NCBI RefSeq assembly: GCF_000014005.1
Contig: NC_008009.1
Coordinates: 3,968,001 to 4,032,000 of the forward strand
Length of the DNA: 64,000 nt
Direction: 5' to 3'
Source: Candidatus Koribacter versatilis Ellin345
Lineage (GTDB): Bacteria; Acidobacteriota; Terriglobia; Terriglobales; Acidobacteriaceae
The position numbers and the translations under genes are program-made. The notes under the pieces were generated by a model that was not told the DNA's origin, searched no databases, and worked only from the letters and a program-made list of their open reading frames with translations. How positions within the stretch are numbered: the stretch's first letter is position 1; the number at the start of each line of letters is the position of its first letter. This document shows, piece by piece, positions 26,439 to 35,661 of this stretch.

Positions 26439-26825
26439 TTATGCGTAATCGATAGGGTGGCGCTCCAGCCAGTGGGCATCGCGCGCGGTGCCGAGGTTCT
26501 TCATCGCGCCGGAGGCCATGCCCCTGGTTTCGTGGCGGGTGGACCAACCCACGCCAATCAGGAGGCCGGTGACGCCGCCTAGCACGCCGAACAATGCGCT
26601 CTCCGCGGTGAGCTTGCGCTTGTTGCCGAGGTAGCCACACAGTACCCCGATGCCGGCGCCCAGCACCGTCAGTCCAAGCGAACTGGGGGCTGTTTTTACC
26701 AGGACTTTGGGCAGACGATCTTCTGCGGGAATGGCGCTATGGCCGTCCTTAGCGCCTTCCAGCGCTGTGCTGACGAGATCGCGTGCGTATTCGAGATTCT
26801 CTCCGACCCACTCTGTCACGTTCAT
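26439..26825 (-). CDS. small membrane protein with glycine-rich helix pair
   Basis: 128 residues from ATG 26825. A soluble N-terminal half with NLEYARDLVSTALEGAKDG is followed by two hydrophobic, Gly-rich helices (SSLGLTVLGAGIGVLCGYLG and ESALFGVLGGVTGLLIGVGW) and a charged tail. Resembles glycine-zipper membrane proteins of unknown role. It stands alone between the hydrolase and the Fur gene. Confidence 0.6.
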   Translation of the reverse strand: MNVTEWVGENLEYARDLVSTALEGAKDGHSAIPAEDRLPKVLVKTAPSSLGLTVLGAGIGVLCGYLGNKRKLTAESALFGVLGGVTGLLIGVGWSTRHETRGMASGAMKNLGTARDAHWLERHPIDYA

Positions 26826-26960
26826 ATCAAGTACCGCCTTTGCAGATATTGTCCGCAAAATAGCGTCGCTTGGCTGTGATTTGGGTCACCTCAGGATGTT
26901 GCAGATGAGGTTGCAATCGTAATGGAACGAAGTTCCGGAATAGGGCGACGGCCCTAAAAC

Positions 26961-27461
26961 TTAGCGCCCGTTGTCTTCCGCTTTCGAGCAGTTCTCGCAA
27001 ATGCCGAAGACTTGGAAGCTGTGCCGCGTGGTGCGGTAGTGGTGCTTCTTGCCAATGTCCTTCTCGACCTTCTCAATTTCAGGAGAGAAGAACTCCACCG
27101 AGCTGCCGCAATTGGTGCAGACCATGTGGTGATGGCTGCGGCGATAGAACTGGTGCTCGTAACGGGCGACGCCGTCATGGAAAGCGACTTCGCTGGCGAG
27201 TCCGCACTCGGTGAGCAGCTTCAGGGTGCGATAAACCGTGGTGAAGCCGATGCCCGCATCTTTTTTCTTCACCAGGCGGAAGAGTTCGTCGGTCGAGAGG
27301 TGGTCACGGGTCTCCACGAAGGTGCGCAGGATGACATCCCGCTGTTCGGTGTGTTTCAGGCCGACTTTGCGGAGATGTTTATGGAAGACATCCTCGGCCT
27401 CGCGCATCATCTCGCGCGAAATGCTGGGCTGATCGTCTACGCGTTTCGGTGGTTGGCTCAC
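26961..27461 (-). CDS. Fur-family transcriptional regulator
   Basis: 166 residues from GTG 27461; a longer frame to 27548 would run into the neighbouring gene and is not favoured. An N-terminal winged helix (KHTEQRDVILRTFVE ... GFTTVYRTLKLL) is followed by the Fur metal region: HHHMVCTNCG with one Cys pair and GICENC with the second, both structural zinc sites. Whether it senses iron, zinc, manganese or peroxide cannot be decided; the extra His residues would fit Fur or PerR. The target genes are unknown. Confidence 0.88.
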   Translation of the reverse strand: MSQPPKRVDDQPSISREMMREAEDVFHKHLRKVGLKHTEQRDVILRTFVETRDHLSTDELFRLVKKKDAGIGFTTVYRTLKLLTECGLASEVAFHDGVARYEHQFYRRSHHHMVCTNCGSSVEFFSPEIEKVEKDIGKKHHYRTTRHSFQVFGICENCSKAEDNGR

Positions 27462-27517
27462 GGGGCTCAAGGCAGTTCGACCGTTAATAGTAAAAGCATA
27501 CCATTCGCGCCAAGGAG

Positions 27518-29038
27518 CTACTTGGACGGGAAGTAGCCCATGCTCCAAGCGTTGGAGTTGTCGATCATCGGCGCAAAAGCCAGCGTCTTCCCGTCCGGCG
27601 ACGGCTGCACGGCCCAGATATCCCAGCTCGGACGGTAAAGCATAGTCGCGTGGCCCGTTAGATCGCTGTGTACCACTGCCGTTCCTCGAGACGAGTAGCT
27701 GAGCAGGAACAGACTCTTACCGTCACTCGACCAGCTTACGCCGTTCAGTTGCGCCCATTCGCCGCTGGAGAACTTCTGAGGCGTGGCACTGCCGGCAGCG
27801 ACGATCTGGACTTTACCGACTTTGTAATCGAACTCGGTGGTTGCGACCTGCGTGCCATCCGGCGAGATATTCCATCCCATGAAGTCGGGTACGCCGGGGG
27901 CTTTGCCAAATTCCTTTTTCCTGCCCTGGGTGGGATCGAAGGCAGAGAACGTCAGCCCAGTGTCGCCGCTTTCAGCGACCAGGCAATCGCCGTTCAGAGG
28001 ACAGCGAATATTGGGAATGCTTGTGATGATCGTGATCGGGTCGCTATCGAGGGTGAAGCTTCCCTTCACATCCATAACGAACTCCGGGGCGCCGCCGGCA
28101 ATCGGGACCCGCATCACCTTGCCGCCGGTGACCGTGAGTTTGGGCGCGACGACTTTCGGCCACTGCACGTATAGCACCCACTTACCATCGGGACTTACGA
28201 CGGGCGAGAGCTGCTCCTCAGGGCCGGAGGCGAGAGCACGCGGGCTGCGCTCCTGTATCCCCTGGACGTAGATGTTGTAGTTGCCGTCGCGGTTCGAAGT
28301 GAAGACGATGTTCTTGCCGTCGGGAGACCAGGAGCCGAACCAGTTGATGGCAGCGTTCAGGGTGAGCCGCTGCGGTGCTTTCAACTCGGTGTTGTTGTTT
28401 CCGAGTTCCGCGAGATACACCGCGCTCTCCAATTTGCCGTTGAGAAAAACGAAGTGGTTGCCATCGCTGGTGGCGTGAAAATCGGTGAAGGAATATCCGT
28501 TCCAATTCGTAAGCTGTTGCGGCTTGCCCTTCGGTTTGCCGGTATCGACGTTGTAGCGGAGTTCGTAGAGATTGCGTTCGTACTGGCGCGGCGGGGCCTC
28601 GCTCATGGAAAAGATAATGCGTCCGGGCTGTTCATACGTCGCAAACGTGACCCGCAGATCGCTGAGCAACACCTGCGGATCTCCGGCATTGAGGTCGCGG
28701 CTCTCGAGAGCGCCGGTTGGGCCCTCGAGTGAGGAATGCTGCCTGACGTAGAGAATGCGTTTGCCGTTGGAGATCCAGGTCGGCCCGAACAATCTGTATC
28801 CGCCTTCTGGTTTCAGGAAGTCGTGGGCCTGGCTGCCGTCAGAGTTCATGATTCCGATGGAACGCTTGACACTGTCGAGATAGACGATCTGCGAACCATC
28901 GGGCGAGAGGGAGGCCTGGAAAGCATCGTCGCGAAGCTTTTTGAGCGAGGCGCCGATAACCGAAATCATGTAAACGCCTTGCCGTTCCTGCGCCACCGGA
29001 CCGCTCACCAGGAGTTTGGTCCCATCCTGGGACCACAC
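27518..29038 (-). pseudogene. TolB/WD40-like beta-propeller half of a kinase-propeller gene, after an in-frame TGA
   Basis: 506 codons from GTG 29038, in the same frame as the kinase gene and only 9 bases beyond its TGA. The sequence is a series of propeller blades with LSPDGSQIVYLD, WSPDGKNIVFTSNRDG and SPDGKWVLYV motifs. In Acidobacteria such propellers are normally the C-terminal, extracytoplasmic sensor half of a Ser/Thr kinase of about 900 residues. The stop therefore splits one gene. It may be a real inactivating change, a sequencing error, or the part may be made by reinitiation at GTG, although without signal peptide or good ribosome site. Confidence 0.7.
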
Positions 29039-29047
29039 GAGGCGCGC

Positions 29048-30415
29048 TCAACGGAAGCAAAACGATTCGGGCGTAGGCAGGGTCTGCGTCTCACCGCTCG
29101 ATAAAAGGCGAAGGTGCAGTCCTTCAAGGTCTGCGAAGAGGAGGTATTTGCCATCCGGGGAGATGGAAACTCCCGAGACGGGGTCCTCCGACGAGTTCGA
29201 AGTAATGGCCTGGGGCTTGAGGACAGCCTCGGTGTAAGGCCCATGCGAGCCGAAGAAGCCGCCGAAATATCCTGCCGCGAACAACACGGCAACAAGAACG
29301 GCCGCAATGCCGATAAACAGCGGCGTCTTGCTGCTCTTCTTTGGTGGCTCAATTACCGCCGTGCTCGGCCCGGACACCGGCGCGCTTGCCGCGGTCTGCG
29401 ACGCGTACGACTGGGCTTGCACCGAGGGCGCTGAAGCTGCGGCGACCGACGACGAAGGGGCGGCGAAAACAGTTTGCGACGGTGAGGCCGCGGCAGGCTG
29501 CGAGGGTGTGGACGCTGCTTGCACCGCCGCACTCTTGCCAGATTCGATCTCGCGACGCAAACGCTTGAGGTCCGCGCGCATTTCCGACGCGACCTGGTAG
29601 CGTAGGTCGCGGTCCTTCTCGAGAGCTTTATTGATAATCCGCTCGAGTTCCGCAGGGATATCGGGATTCAGCCGCACCGGTGCCGTCGGCTGGCGATTCA
29701 AGATCGCATCGAAAATACTGGCCGTGCTGTCGCCGCGGAACGGAAGTTGGCCTGTGGCCATCTCGTAGATCACAGAGCCGAATGAGAACAGATCACTCCG
29801 AGCATCGAGTTCTTTCGCGCGGGCCTGCTCTGGTGACATGTACGCCACGGTGCCGAGCGTGGAGCCGGGACTGGTGAGATGCGGGTCTTCCGCCGCCATC
29901 GTCATCGTGTTCGCCGAAGCGATCTGGCTGGACGATGGATTCCTGCCGGAAACTTTTGCGAGCCCGAAGTCGAGGACCTTTGCAGCGCCCCGCTTGGTAA
30001 CGAAAATGTTCGCGGGCTTGATATCGCGATGAACGATGCCGGCGGTATGTGCGGCATCGAGCGCGTCGGCGACATCAATCGCGATGGGCAACAACTCGTC
30101 CATCGCCAGCGGACGGTTGTCGACGCGGTGCTTCAGCGTCTGGCCGTCGAGATACTCCATCGCGATGAAAGCTTTGCCGTTCTCCTCGCCGATATCGTAA
30201 ATGGTGCAAATGTTCGGATGATTGAGCGCGGACGCAGCCTGGGCTTCACGCTGGAAACGTGCGAGCGCTTGCGGATCGGTGCTGACGGTGTCGGGGAGAA
30301 ATTTGAGGGCAACGAAGCGGTGCAGGCGAGTGTCCTCCGCCTTGTACACCACGCCCATGCCGCCGCCGCCGATTTTTTCGACGATGCGGTAATGCGAGAT
30401 TACCTGGTCGATCAT
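29048..30415 (-). CDS. membrane-anchored Ser/Thr protein kinase (PknB type), truncated by TGA
   Basis: 455 residues. Gly-rich loop [14 protein letters not shown] (near residue 15), catalytic lysine in ALKFLP, catalytic loop [10 protein letters not shown] (near 130) and DFGLAKV make an active Hanks-type kinase. A Ser/Ala/Pro-rich linker leads to one membrane helix ([20 protein letters not shown], near residue 370) and the first propeller blade ([14 protein letters not shown]), then TGA. It should phosphorylate cytoplasmic proteins in response to the external sensor, which here lies beyond the stop codon. Confidence 0.9.
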   Translation of the reverse strand: MIDQVISHYRIVEKIGGGGMGVVYKAEDTRLHRFVALKFLPDTVSTDPQALARFQREAQAASALNHPNICTIYDIGEENGKAFIAMEYLDGQTLKHRVDNRPLAMDELLPIAIDVADALDAAHTAGIVHRDIKPANIFVTKRGAAKVLDFGLAKVSGRNPSSSQIASANTMTMAAEDPHLTSPGSTLGTVAYMSPEQARAKELDARSDLFSFGSVIYEMATGQLPFRGDSTASIFDAILNRQPTAPVRLNPDIPAELERIINKALEKDRDLRYQVASEMRADLKRLRREIESGKSAAVQAASTPSQPAAASPSQTVFAAPSSSVAAASAPSVQAQSYASQTAASAPVSGPSTAVIEPPKKSSKTPLFIGIAAVLVAVLFAAGYFGGFFGSHGPYTEAVLKPQAITSNSSEDPVSGVSISPDGKYLLFADLEGLHLRLLSSGETQTLPTPESFCFR

Positions 30416-30523
30416 TGATTAGGTATTAGCCCCGGGGAGTTGAATCATCTTACGGACGTTGAAAGACAGCGTCAACAGTGGGTTTGTAGTGAGCACCCGG
30501 GATCACTACAATTGAGCTTTCCC

Positions 30524-32980
30524 ATGGCTACCACGAAGGTCGCTCCCGCTACCCGCACTACGAGCCGTATCGCGCTCAAAGTCGTAATTGCCCTGCTGGC
30601 GCTGTTGTTGGTGGTGTTCCTCATCGCCGACGCCTGGTTCTTCCACGCTGCCAAGGTTGCGCTGCCGCAACTCGACGGCTCGCTGTCGGTGCCGGGGCTG
30701 TCCGCGCCGGTCACAGTTGCGCGTGATGTGCATGGCGTGCCGACCATCCAGGCGCAGAACCTCGACGACCTGTTCTTCGCTCAAGGTTTCGTGGCCGCGC
30801 AGGACCGCTTGTGGCAAATGGATATGACGCGCCGCTACGCTTCGGGCGATCTCGCCGCGATTCTCGGGCCGGAGTTGGTGAAGCACGACAAGCAGCAGCG
30901 AATTCTTGGCATGCGGGTGATGGCCGAGCGCGGCGTGGCTGTGTTGAGCACGCGCGACCGTCAGTATCTCGAGGACTATGCCAAGGGCGTGAATGCGTAC
31001 ATTGCGCAGCACCAGAAAACGCTGCCGCTGGAGTTCCGCCTGCTGACGTATTTTCCGCGCGCGTGGACGCCGGAAGATTCCATGCTCGTCGGACTGGGGA
31101 TGTATCAGTATCTGAATGGCTATGAAGCTGAGACGAAGCTGCTGCGCGAGAAAGTCACGGCGAAAGTTGGGCCAGAACTTGCCGCCGATCTTTATGTGAA
31201 CAGCAGTTGGCGCGATCATCCTCCGGGATCGGAGAGCGGCGAGATCGAGAACAACGGCGACGGCAATCCGAACGAGAACGAAGAGCAATCGAGAAGCCGG
31301 ACTTCATCGCCCGCCCACCCTGTTGCTGCGCGAGAAGGGTGGGGCACCCACATTCAACCTGGCACTCACGATCCCGCGGCTGAATATGAGCCGATGATTC
31401 CTGGATCCAACGATTGGGTGGTGAGTGGCTCGCATACCGCGACTGGCAAGCCGCTGCTCTCGAACGATATGCACCTCGGGCACTCGATCCCGAACACCTG
31501 GTACATGGCGCACCTCATCTGCGCCGATTACGATGCCGCAGGCGTCACGCTGCCGGGCATGCCGTATGTGATCGTGGGACACAACCGGCGAATCGCGTGG
31601 GGATTCACCAACGTTGGGCCGGACGTACAGGACGTTTTCGTCGAGACCTTCAACTCCAATGGTGAGTACCAGACACCACAGGGCTGGATGCAGCCTGAGC
31701 ATCGCAAAGAGACGATCCGCGTGAAGGGCAAACCCGAAGTCGTGGTAGACGTGGTGATCACACGCCACGGGCCGATCGTCACCGACCTCGTGCCTGGCGA
31801 GACGCGCAAGATTGCGGTGAAGTGGACCGCTGCAGATCCGAACGCCATCGGACTTCCCTTCTTCGACGTGAACAGCGCCGGCAACTGGCAGCAGTTCCTC
31901 GATGGCTTCTCAAAGTTCGGCGGTCCCGGACAGAACGTGGTTTATGCCGATGTGGATGGGCACATCGGGTACCACACCACTGGCAAAGTCCCCATTCGCG
32001 CCAGTGGCAACGGCGCGCTCCCGGTGGCGGGCAACGACGACGCGCACGAGTGGACCGGCTACATCCCGTTCGACAAACTGCCGAGCGGGTTCGATCCGCC
32101 GTTAGGCATTATCGGCACTGCAAATGGCAGGATCGCGCCGGATGGCTATCCGTATCTCATCAGCAACGAGTGGACGGAGCCATACCGCACCCAACGCATT
32201 TACAGAGTGCTGAGTTCGAAGCAGAAGCTGACGCCCGCCGACATGCTCGCGCTGCAGATGGACGCACATTCAGAACTCGACAAGTTCACCGCCGAGAAAC
32301 TTGTCTACGCTGTCGACCAGAACCCAAAGGCTTCCGACCGCGCGAAAAAAGCCGCGGACCTGATGCGTGGATGGGACGGCGATGTGAACAAAGATTCCGT
32401 CGCGCCGACTATCGAGACTTACTCCCGCCGCTGGATCTGGAGGAAGATGATCCAGGGTAAAGGCATTGAGCCGCACGACTACGACTGGATGATGAACGCG
32501 GTGTGGTTCGAGAATGTGCTCGCGCATCAACCCGACCGCTGGCTGCCGCCGGGATACGCGAATTACAACGAACTGTTCGCCGCCGCGGTGGAAGACACGG
32601 TGAAACGCGACGACGCACCGCACGCGCTGGGACTCTGGAAATATGGGCGCGCGTTCCCGGTAGAGTTCTCACATCCGTTCTGGGGACGGCTGCCGATCAT
32701 CAAGCGCAGTGCCGGTACCGGGCCAACAGCGCAGTCGGGTAATGCGTACACGGTCAAGGCGACCGCGAAGGATTTCGGCGCGTCAGAGCGCATGACGGTG
32801 GACTTCTCCGACCTCGATCACTCAACGTTGAACATCGTGAACGGCGAGTCGGGAAACATCTTCAGCGATTACTTCAACGACCAGTGGGCGGCCTACAGCG
32901 GAGGGACAACGTTCGCGTGGTCGTTCTCAGCGGACGCCGTGAAGGCCTCGACGAAGCACCAACTTACACTCACTCCGTAG
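30524..32980 (+). CDS. penicillin acylase-family N-terminal-nucleophile amidase
   Basis: 818 residues from ATG 30524. A membrane anchor or signal helix (about 14-35) is followed by the alpha-chain region with VPTIQAQNLDDLFFAQGFVAAQDRLWQMD, typical of the family. The autocatalytic nucleophile is S295 in IPGSNDWVVSG; the beta chain then carries NDMHLGHSIPN and the conserved HNRRIAWGFTN. Such enzymes hydrolyse acyl amides, including acyl-homoserine lactones or beta-lactams. The substrate here is not known. A polar stretch (about 245-285) contains a genomic inverted repeat. Confidence 0.88.
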   Translation: MATTKVAPATRTTSRIALKVVIALLALLLVVFLIADAWFFHAAKVALPQLDGSLSVPGLSAPVTVARDVHGVPTIQAQNLDDLFFAQGFVAAQDRLWQMDMTRRYASGDLAAILGPELVKHDKQQRILGMRVMAERGVAVLSTRDRQYLEDYAKGVNAYIAQHQKTLPLEFRLLTYFPRAWTPEDSMLVGLGMYQYLNGYEAETKLLREKVTAKVGPELAADLYVNSSWRDHPPGSESGEIENNGDGNPNENEEQSRSRTSSPAHPVAAREGWGTHIQPGTHDPAAEYEPMIPGSNDWVVSGSHTATGKPLLSNDMHLGHSIPNTWYMAHLICADYDAAGVTLPGMPYVIVGHNRRIAWGFTNVGPDVQDVFVETFNSNGEYQTPQGWMQPEHRKETIRVKGKPEVVVDVVITRHGPIVTDLVPGETRKIAVKWTAADPNAIGLPFFDVNSAGNWQQFLDGFSKFGGPGQNVVYADVDGHIGYHTTGKVPIRASGNGALPVAGNDDAHEWTGYIPFDKLPSGFDPPLGIIGTANGRIAPDGYPYLISNEWTEPYRTQRIYRVLSSKQKLTPADMLALQMDAHSELDKFTAEKLVYAVDQNPKASDRAKKAADLMRGWDGDVNKDSVAPTIETYSRRWIWRKMIQGKGIEPHDYDWMMNAVWFENVLAHQPDRWLPPGYANYNELFAAAVEDTVKRDDAPHALGLWKYGRAFPVEFSHPFWGRLPIIKRSAGTGPTAQSGNAYTVKATAKDFGASERMTVDFSDLDHSTLNIVNGESGNIFSDYFNDQWAAYSGGTTFAWSFSADAVKASTKHQLTLTP
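31314..31343. repeat. inverted repeat inside the acylase gene
   Basis: CCCACCCT (31314-31321) pairs with AGGGTGGG (31336-31343), followed by GCACCC. The GGGTGGGGCACCC form resembles a short intergenic palindrome I recall from acidobacterial genomes. Here it encodes part of a low-complexity insertion (SRSRTSSPAHPVAAREGWG) just before the catalytic chain. Confidence 0.45.
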
Positions 32981-32996
32981 ACTTTCAGGGCAAACG

Positions 32997-33020
32997 AAAG
33001 GACGGCCGCAGCCGCCCTTT
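32997..33020. terminator. terminator between convergent acylase and lipoprotein genes
   Basis: AAAGGACGGC (32997-33006) pairs with GCCGCCCTTT (33011-33020) over a CGCA loop, with one mismatch. It is flanked by A and T runs and lies between convergent genes. Confidence 0.75.
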
Positions 33021-33037
33021 TGTGGAACTCAAATACT

Positions 33038-34216
33038 CTACTGGTCGAGCAACTTGATGTCCCAGCCATCTCCGATGATGTCGTAGGGCATGCCGTAGGT
33101 GCCGCTGGGATCGAACTGGAGCAACTCTCCGCCCTGCATCACGTAGACCCAGTTTTTCTTGGGCGCCGGCGTGATTGCTGTCACGTTGCCAGTGGACGTC
33201 GGGATCGTCGCTTTGCCCGAGTTGATGACCGCAAGACAATTGGTCGTGCTGCAGTTCTTGCTGCCGACAAAGATGGCGCTATTGAAGGCGGTCATCAGAG
33301 TGTGCAGACCGTCTGGAATCGCGGTGATGCCGGAGACGGTTCCGCCTGAGACATCGACGGTGCTGTAGACGCCTTGGCTACCCTCTGGCTTCGTCAAATC
33401 GTTCCCGGCAATCGAGAGCGTCGAGCCGTTCAACAATCCAACGGTCGCACCCGGAACTGGGATGGCGGTTCCCGGCGTTTGAGCTGACGGCGAAACGGCC
33501 AGCGGTTGCACGCTTGGCGCGGCTGCGCCGGAACACTCCGTACCGCAATTCAAAACATAAGCAGTTTTGTTATCACTTCCGAAATAAGCCATGTACGGGC
33601 GATTAAACCCGGTGATCTCTTTGGCTTTGATCGTCGTTGCGCTCAGGTCCACGTACCAAAGCGAATCGGTGTCGTCGGCGAAAACGAGCAGTGAGTTGTT
33701 GTCGCTGCTCAGTGCCACGCGCCGCGCGCCGGCAACCGGGATCTGTACACCGGCGGTTCCGGTCGTCAAATCAAACGTCAACACCGCCCCCGGAGGGGTC
33801 GGATTCGCTTCCGGGTTTTGCGGAATTGGAAAGTACGCATGCTTGCCATCTGCACTCAGAACGCCGCCATCGGTGTGATAGTTCAGAGGGAGCGAACTGG
33901 TGACGGTTTCCTGCGCGCTAGCAAAGTAGTTGAGGCTGAAGCTTAAGTCGTCGTAGATGAGGACGAAGCTGCGATCGGGAGCGATGTACATCGTCTGCGG
34001 CGCGGAGAGCGCAGCGACCGTCGTGAGATAGATCTGCGGCGGAGTCTTGTCAATGTTAAGGATGTTCACGCCGCCCGTAACTGCGTTGTCAAAGAGGGCG
34101 CGGTCCTTGAGGTTAGAGACTTGCGCGTTGTTGCTGCTGCCGCCACCGCACGACGTCCAGAACGCTGCACAGAGAATTGCAAAAAGAATTGCTGCTCGCT
34201 TCAAGAGCACTCCCAA
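33038..34216 (-). CDS. secreted lipoprotein with propeller-like repeats
   Basis: 392 residues. A lipoprotein signal (AILFAILCAAFWTSCGGGSS) places the mature Cys near residue 23. The remainder resembles a seven-blade propeller of lactonase or YVTN type (IAPDRSFVLIYDDL, LSADGKHAYFPI, SSDNNSLLVFAD), with many Gly, Ser and Thr residues. Probably a surface or periplasmic protein; function unknown. It is the last host gene before the prophage. Confidence 0.75.
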   Translation of the reverse strand: MGVLLKRAAILFAILCAAFWTSCGGGSSNNAQVSNLKDRALFDNAVTGGVNILNIDKTPPQIYLTTVAALSAPQTMYIAPDRSFVLIYDDLSFSLNYFASAQETVTSSLPLNYHTDGGVLSADGKHAYFPIPQNPEANPTPPGAVLTFDLTTGTAGVQIPVAGARRVALSSDNNSLLVFADDTDSLWYVDLSATTIKAKEITGFNRPYMAYFGSDNKTAYVLNCGTECSGAAAPSVQPLAVSPSAQTPGTAIPVPGATVGLLNGSTLSIAGNDLTKPEGSQGVYSTVDVSGGTVSGITAIPDGLHTLMTAFNSAIFVGSKNCSTTNCLAVINSGKATIPTSTGNVTAITPAPKKNWVYVMQGGELLQFDPSGTYGMPYDIIGDGWDIKLLDQ

Positions 34217-34661
34217 GAGCCGGAAAGCCTAATATTTTCCTGCTGGAAAACCGTGATTATAACAGAGTAGACGCGGCCCAGCGGCGAAGGTGAGTGTGAG
34301 TACAGGAATTGAGTGAGAGTGGTGGGATGTTGGGGGACACAGCGGGAACGCGCGGGATTCATGCGGGTTAGGTGACGTTTTCACCCGCTCCGCGGCGCCA
34401 TGCTGACTGGAATTAAATGAGAGTGCCGAGCCGCATGTCCGCTGGATTCTGCTTGTAAGTTGTTGATAGTTCGCGCGGCGAACGCCGATCCAACGGACAT
34501 CGTGTCCGTTGGATTCTACCGAGGCGCTTGGCACAGCGGCGGGAACGCGGCGCGCTTGCGATTGGCGCGGTTCTGAGGGTGTTCCGATCCAACGGACATG
34601 GGAGAGGAAGACGCCAAACCCGCCGCCAGTTTCGGTGCGAATCCAACGGACATCACTTTCC
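34217..34661. other. non-coding interval holding the host-prophage junction
   Basis: About 445 bases without a convincing gene. The left part (34217-34430) contains two imperfect 17-bp direct repeats, GGAATTGAGTGAGAGTG (34305-34321) and GGAATTAAATGAGAGTG (34409-34425). The right part holds five copies of the prophage end motif. The exact junction could not be fixed; a 5'-TG at 34424 just outside the first motif copy is the best guess. Confidence 0.5.
34435..34653. repeat. five-copy prophage end motif (probable transposase binding sites)
   Basis: Core ATCCAACGGACAT occurs on the plus strand at 34488-34500, 34587-34599 and 34641-34653, and inverted at 34435-34448 (one change, AGCGG) and 34503-34515 (last base changed). 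The copies at 34487-34515 form a head-to-head palindrome with a 3-base centre. Spacing is irregular, as in the Mu ends where MuA binds several 22-bp sites. A matching set should exist at the unseen right end. Confidence 0.65.
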
Positions 34662-34925
34662 TCATTTCGGTGGCTCGGTTTGGAGCTCATTGAGTTTGTC
34701 CATGACGCTCTCGGCGGGGATATACCACCAGCCCCGCTCGCCGTAACGGAAGGAGCCCTTCAGTTCGCCGGCTTCACACATTCGGGTGACACTTTTGGCG
34801 GACCGGAAGAGGATCTTCGCAGCCCGGGGAGCCGAGATACACCCGGTGTGAACGAACTGCATTTTAAGTTGATTTGTGCCACCGCCAGAGGGCGCTTCCT
34901 GCTTCTTTTTTGTGTTGATGGTCAC
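34662..34925 (-). CDS. small helix-turn-helix protein (excisionase/MerR-like), last early gene
   Basis: 87 residues from GTG 34925, with GGAGG 8 bases upstream. The core SAPRAAKILFRSAKSVTRMCEAGELKGSFRYGERGWWYIPAESV is the winged-helix pattern of excisionase and MerR N-terminal domains. Its start overlaps the stop of the preceding gene (GTGA). It resembles its upstream neighbour and may have arisen by duplication. It could bind the nearby end motif, but this is an inference. Confidence 0.65.
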   Translation of the reverse strand: MTINTKKKQEAPSGGGTNQLKMQFVHTGCISAPRAAKILFRSAKSVTRMCEAGELKGSFRYGERGWWYIPAESVMDKLNELQTEPPK

Positions 34926-35158
34926 CTGGCCCTCCTCCTTTCGCGATCGCGCCCGCGCGCCATCCTGGCGTCACGGTAAGCGATCACAGACGAACGGCTG
35001 ATTCGGTTCCAACCGCGATCGGTGATACGCCATCCGGAGATCGATCCTGCATCCACCAGGCGCGTCACAGTCTTCGCGGAACAGCCCAAAATTTCAGCCG
35101 CCTCGGAACTCGAAATATCGACGTCCTTCAGCCTCTTTTTTTGCTGTCCTCGTACCAA
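34922..35158 (-). CDS. small helix-turn-helix protein (excisionase/MerR-like)
   Basis: 78 residues if started at TTG 35158. The core ISSSEAAEILGCSAKTVTRLVDAGSISGWRITDRGWNRISRSSV is an excisionase-like winged helix, followed by an Arg-rich tail. The frame overlaps the GemA-like gene by 31 bases and lies in its -1 frame. A run of seven A residues sits in the overlap and no ATG or GTG is available upstream of the domain, so the start, or a fusion by slippage, is open. Confidence 0.6.
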   Translation of the reverse strand: MVRGQQKKRLKDVDISSSEAAEILGCSAKTVTRLVDAGSISGWRITDRGWNRISRSSVIAYRDARMARGRDRERRRAR

Positions 35159-35661
35159 ATTCCCGCCTTTTGCAACAAACGTTTCAAGCCCCAGCGGACG
35201 CTATTCGCGTCGGCAAGGGTGCGAATTTGTGGGTTGCTGCGCTTGCCAAGTGGTGACGATGGCGAGCACAGCCAGGCATCGAAGCGATCACGCGTCCAAT
35301 CGAGGCGCAGGTAGAAGCGCTCGATGGTGGCGAGGTCTTCGGCGGATGCGAGGCGCGGCTCTTTCTTAAATTCCTGGCCATCGCGGCGGCCGTCGATCCC
35401 GGCGCGGCGCGCATCCTCGCGGCGGCGCGTTCGCTTCGATGGAGCCTTCACGTTCAGGAGCCGCTGCAGGGCGTCAATGAGGCCCTTCGCCTCGTCCAGA
35501 GTGAGGTCTTTAAAGGATGAGATCAGCCGGCCGGTCTGCTGCGATGCCCACTGCAGGCGCTCCTCGCGCGTGCCGCGTGTGGCGTCGAGCGTGTGCCTCT
35601 CGTACTGCGAGTAGAGCACCTGCAGGCGCTGAACCTGACCTTTTGTGATGGCGACAGTCAC
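35128..35661 (-). CDS. GemA-like (Mu gp16, DUF1018-type) phage protein
   Basis: 177 residues. The start ITKGQVQRLQVLYSQYERH and the following LTLDEAKGLIDALQRLLN resemble the GemA family of Mu-like phages, which modulates host gene expression. The C-terminal part (LATIERFYLRLDWTRDRFDAWL) also fits. Support is moderate, from pattern and position only. The first codons overlap the stop of the preceding gene (ATGA). Confidence 0.6.
   Translation of the reverse strand: MTVAITKGQVQRLQVLYSQYERHTLDATRGTREERLQWASQQTGRLISSFKDLTLDEAKGLIDALQRLLNVKAPSKRTRRREDARRAGIDGRRDGQEFKKEPRLASAEDLATIERFYLRLDWTRDRFDAWLCSPSSPLGKRSNPQIRTLADANSVRWGLKRLLQKAGIWYEDSKKRG

Noticed and set aside
34435-34653. CRISPR-like array
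   Set aside because: Copies are 13-15 bases, irregularly spaced and in both orientations, and no cas gene is near.
34229-34690. 153-codon minus-strand frame with repeated DVRWI segments
   Set aside because: The repeated residues only reflect the DNA end motif read in one frame; no ribosome site and poor coding quality.
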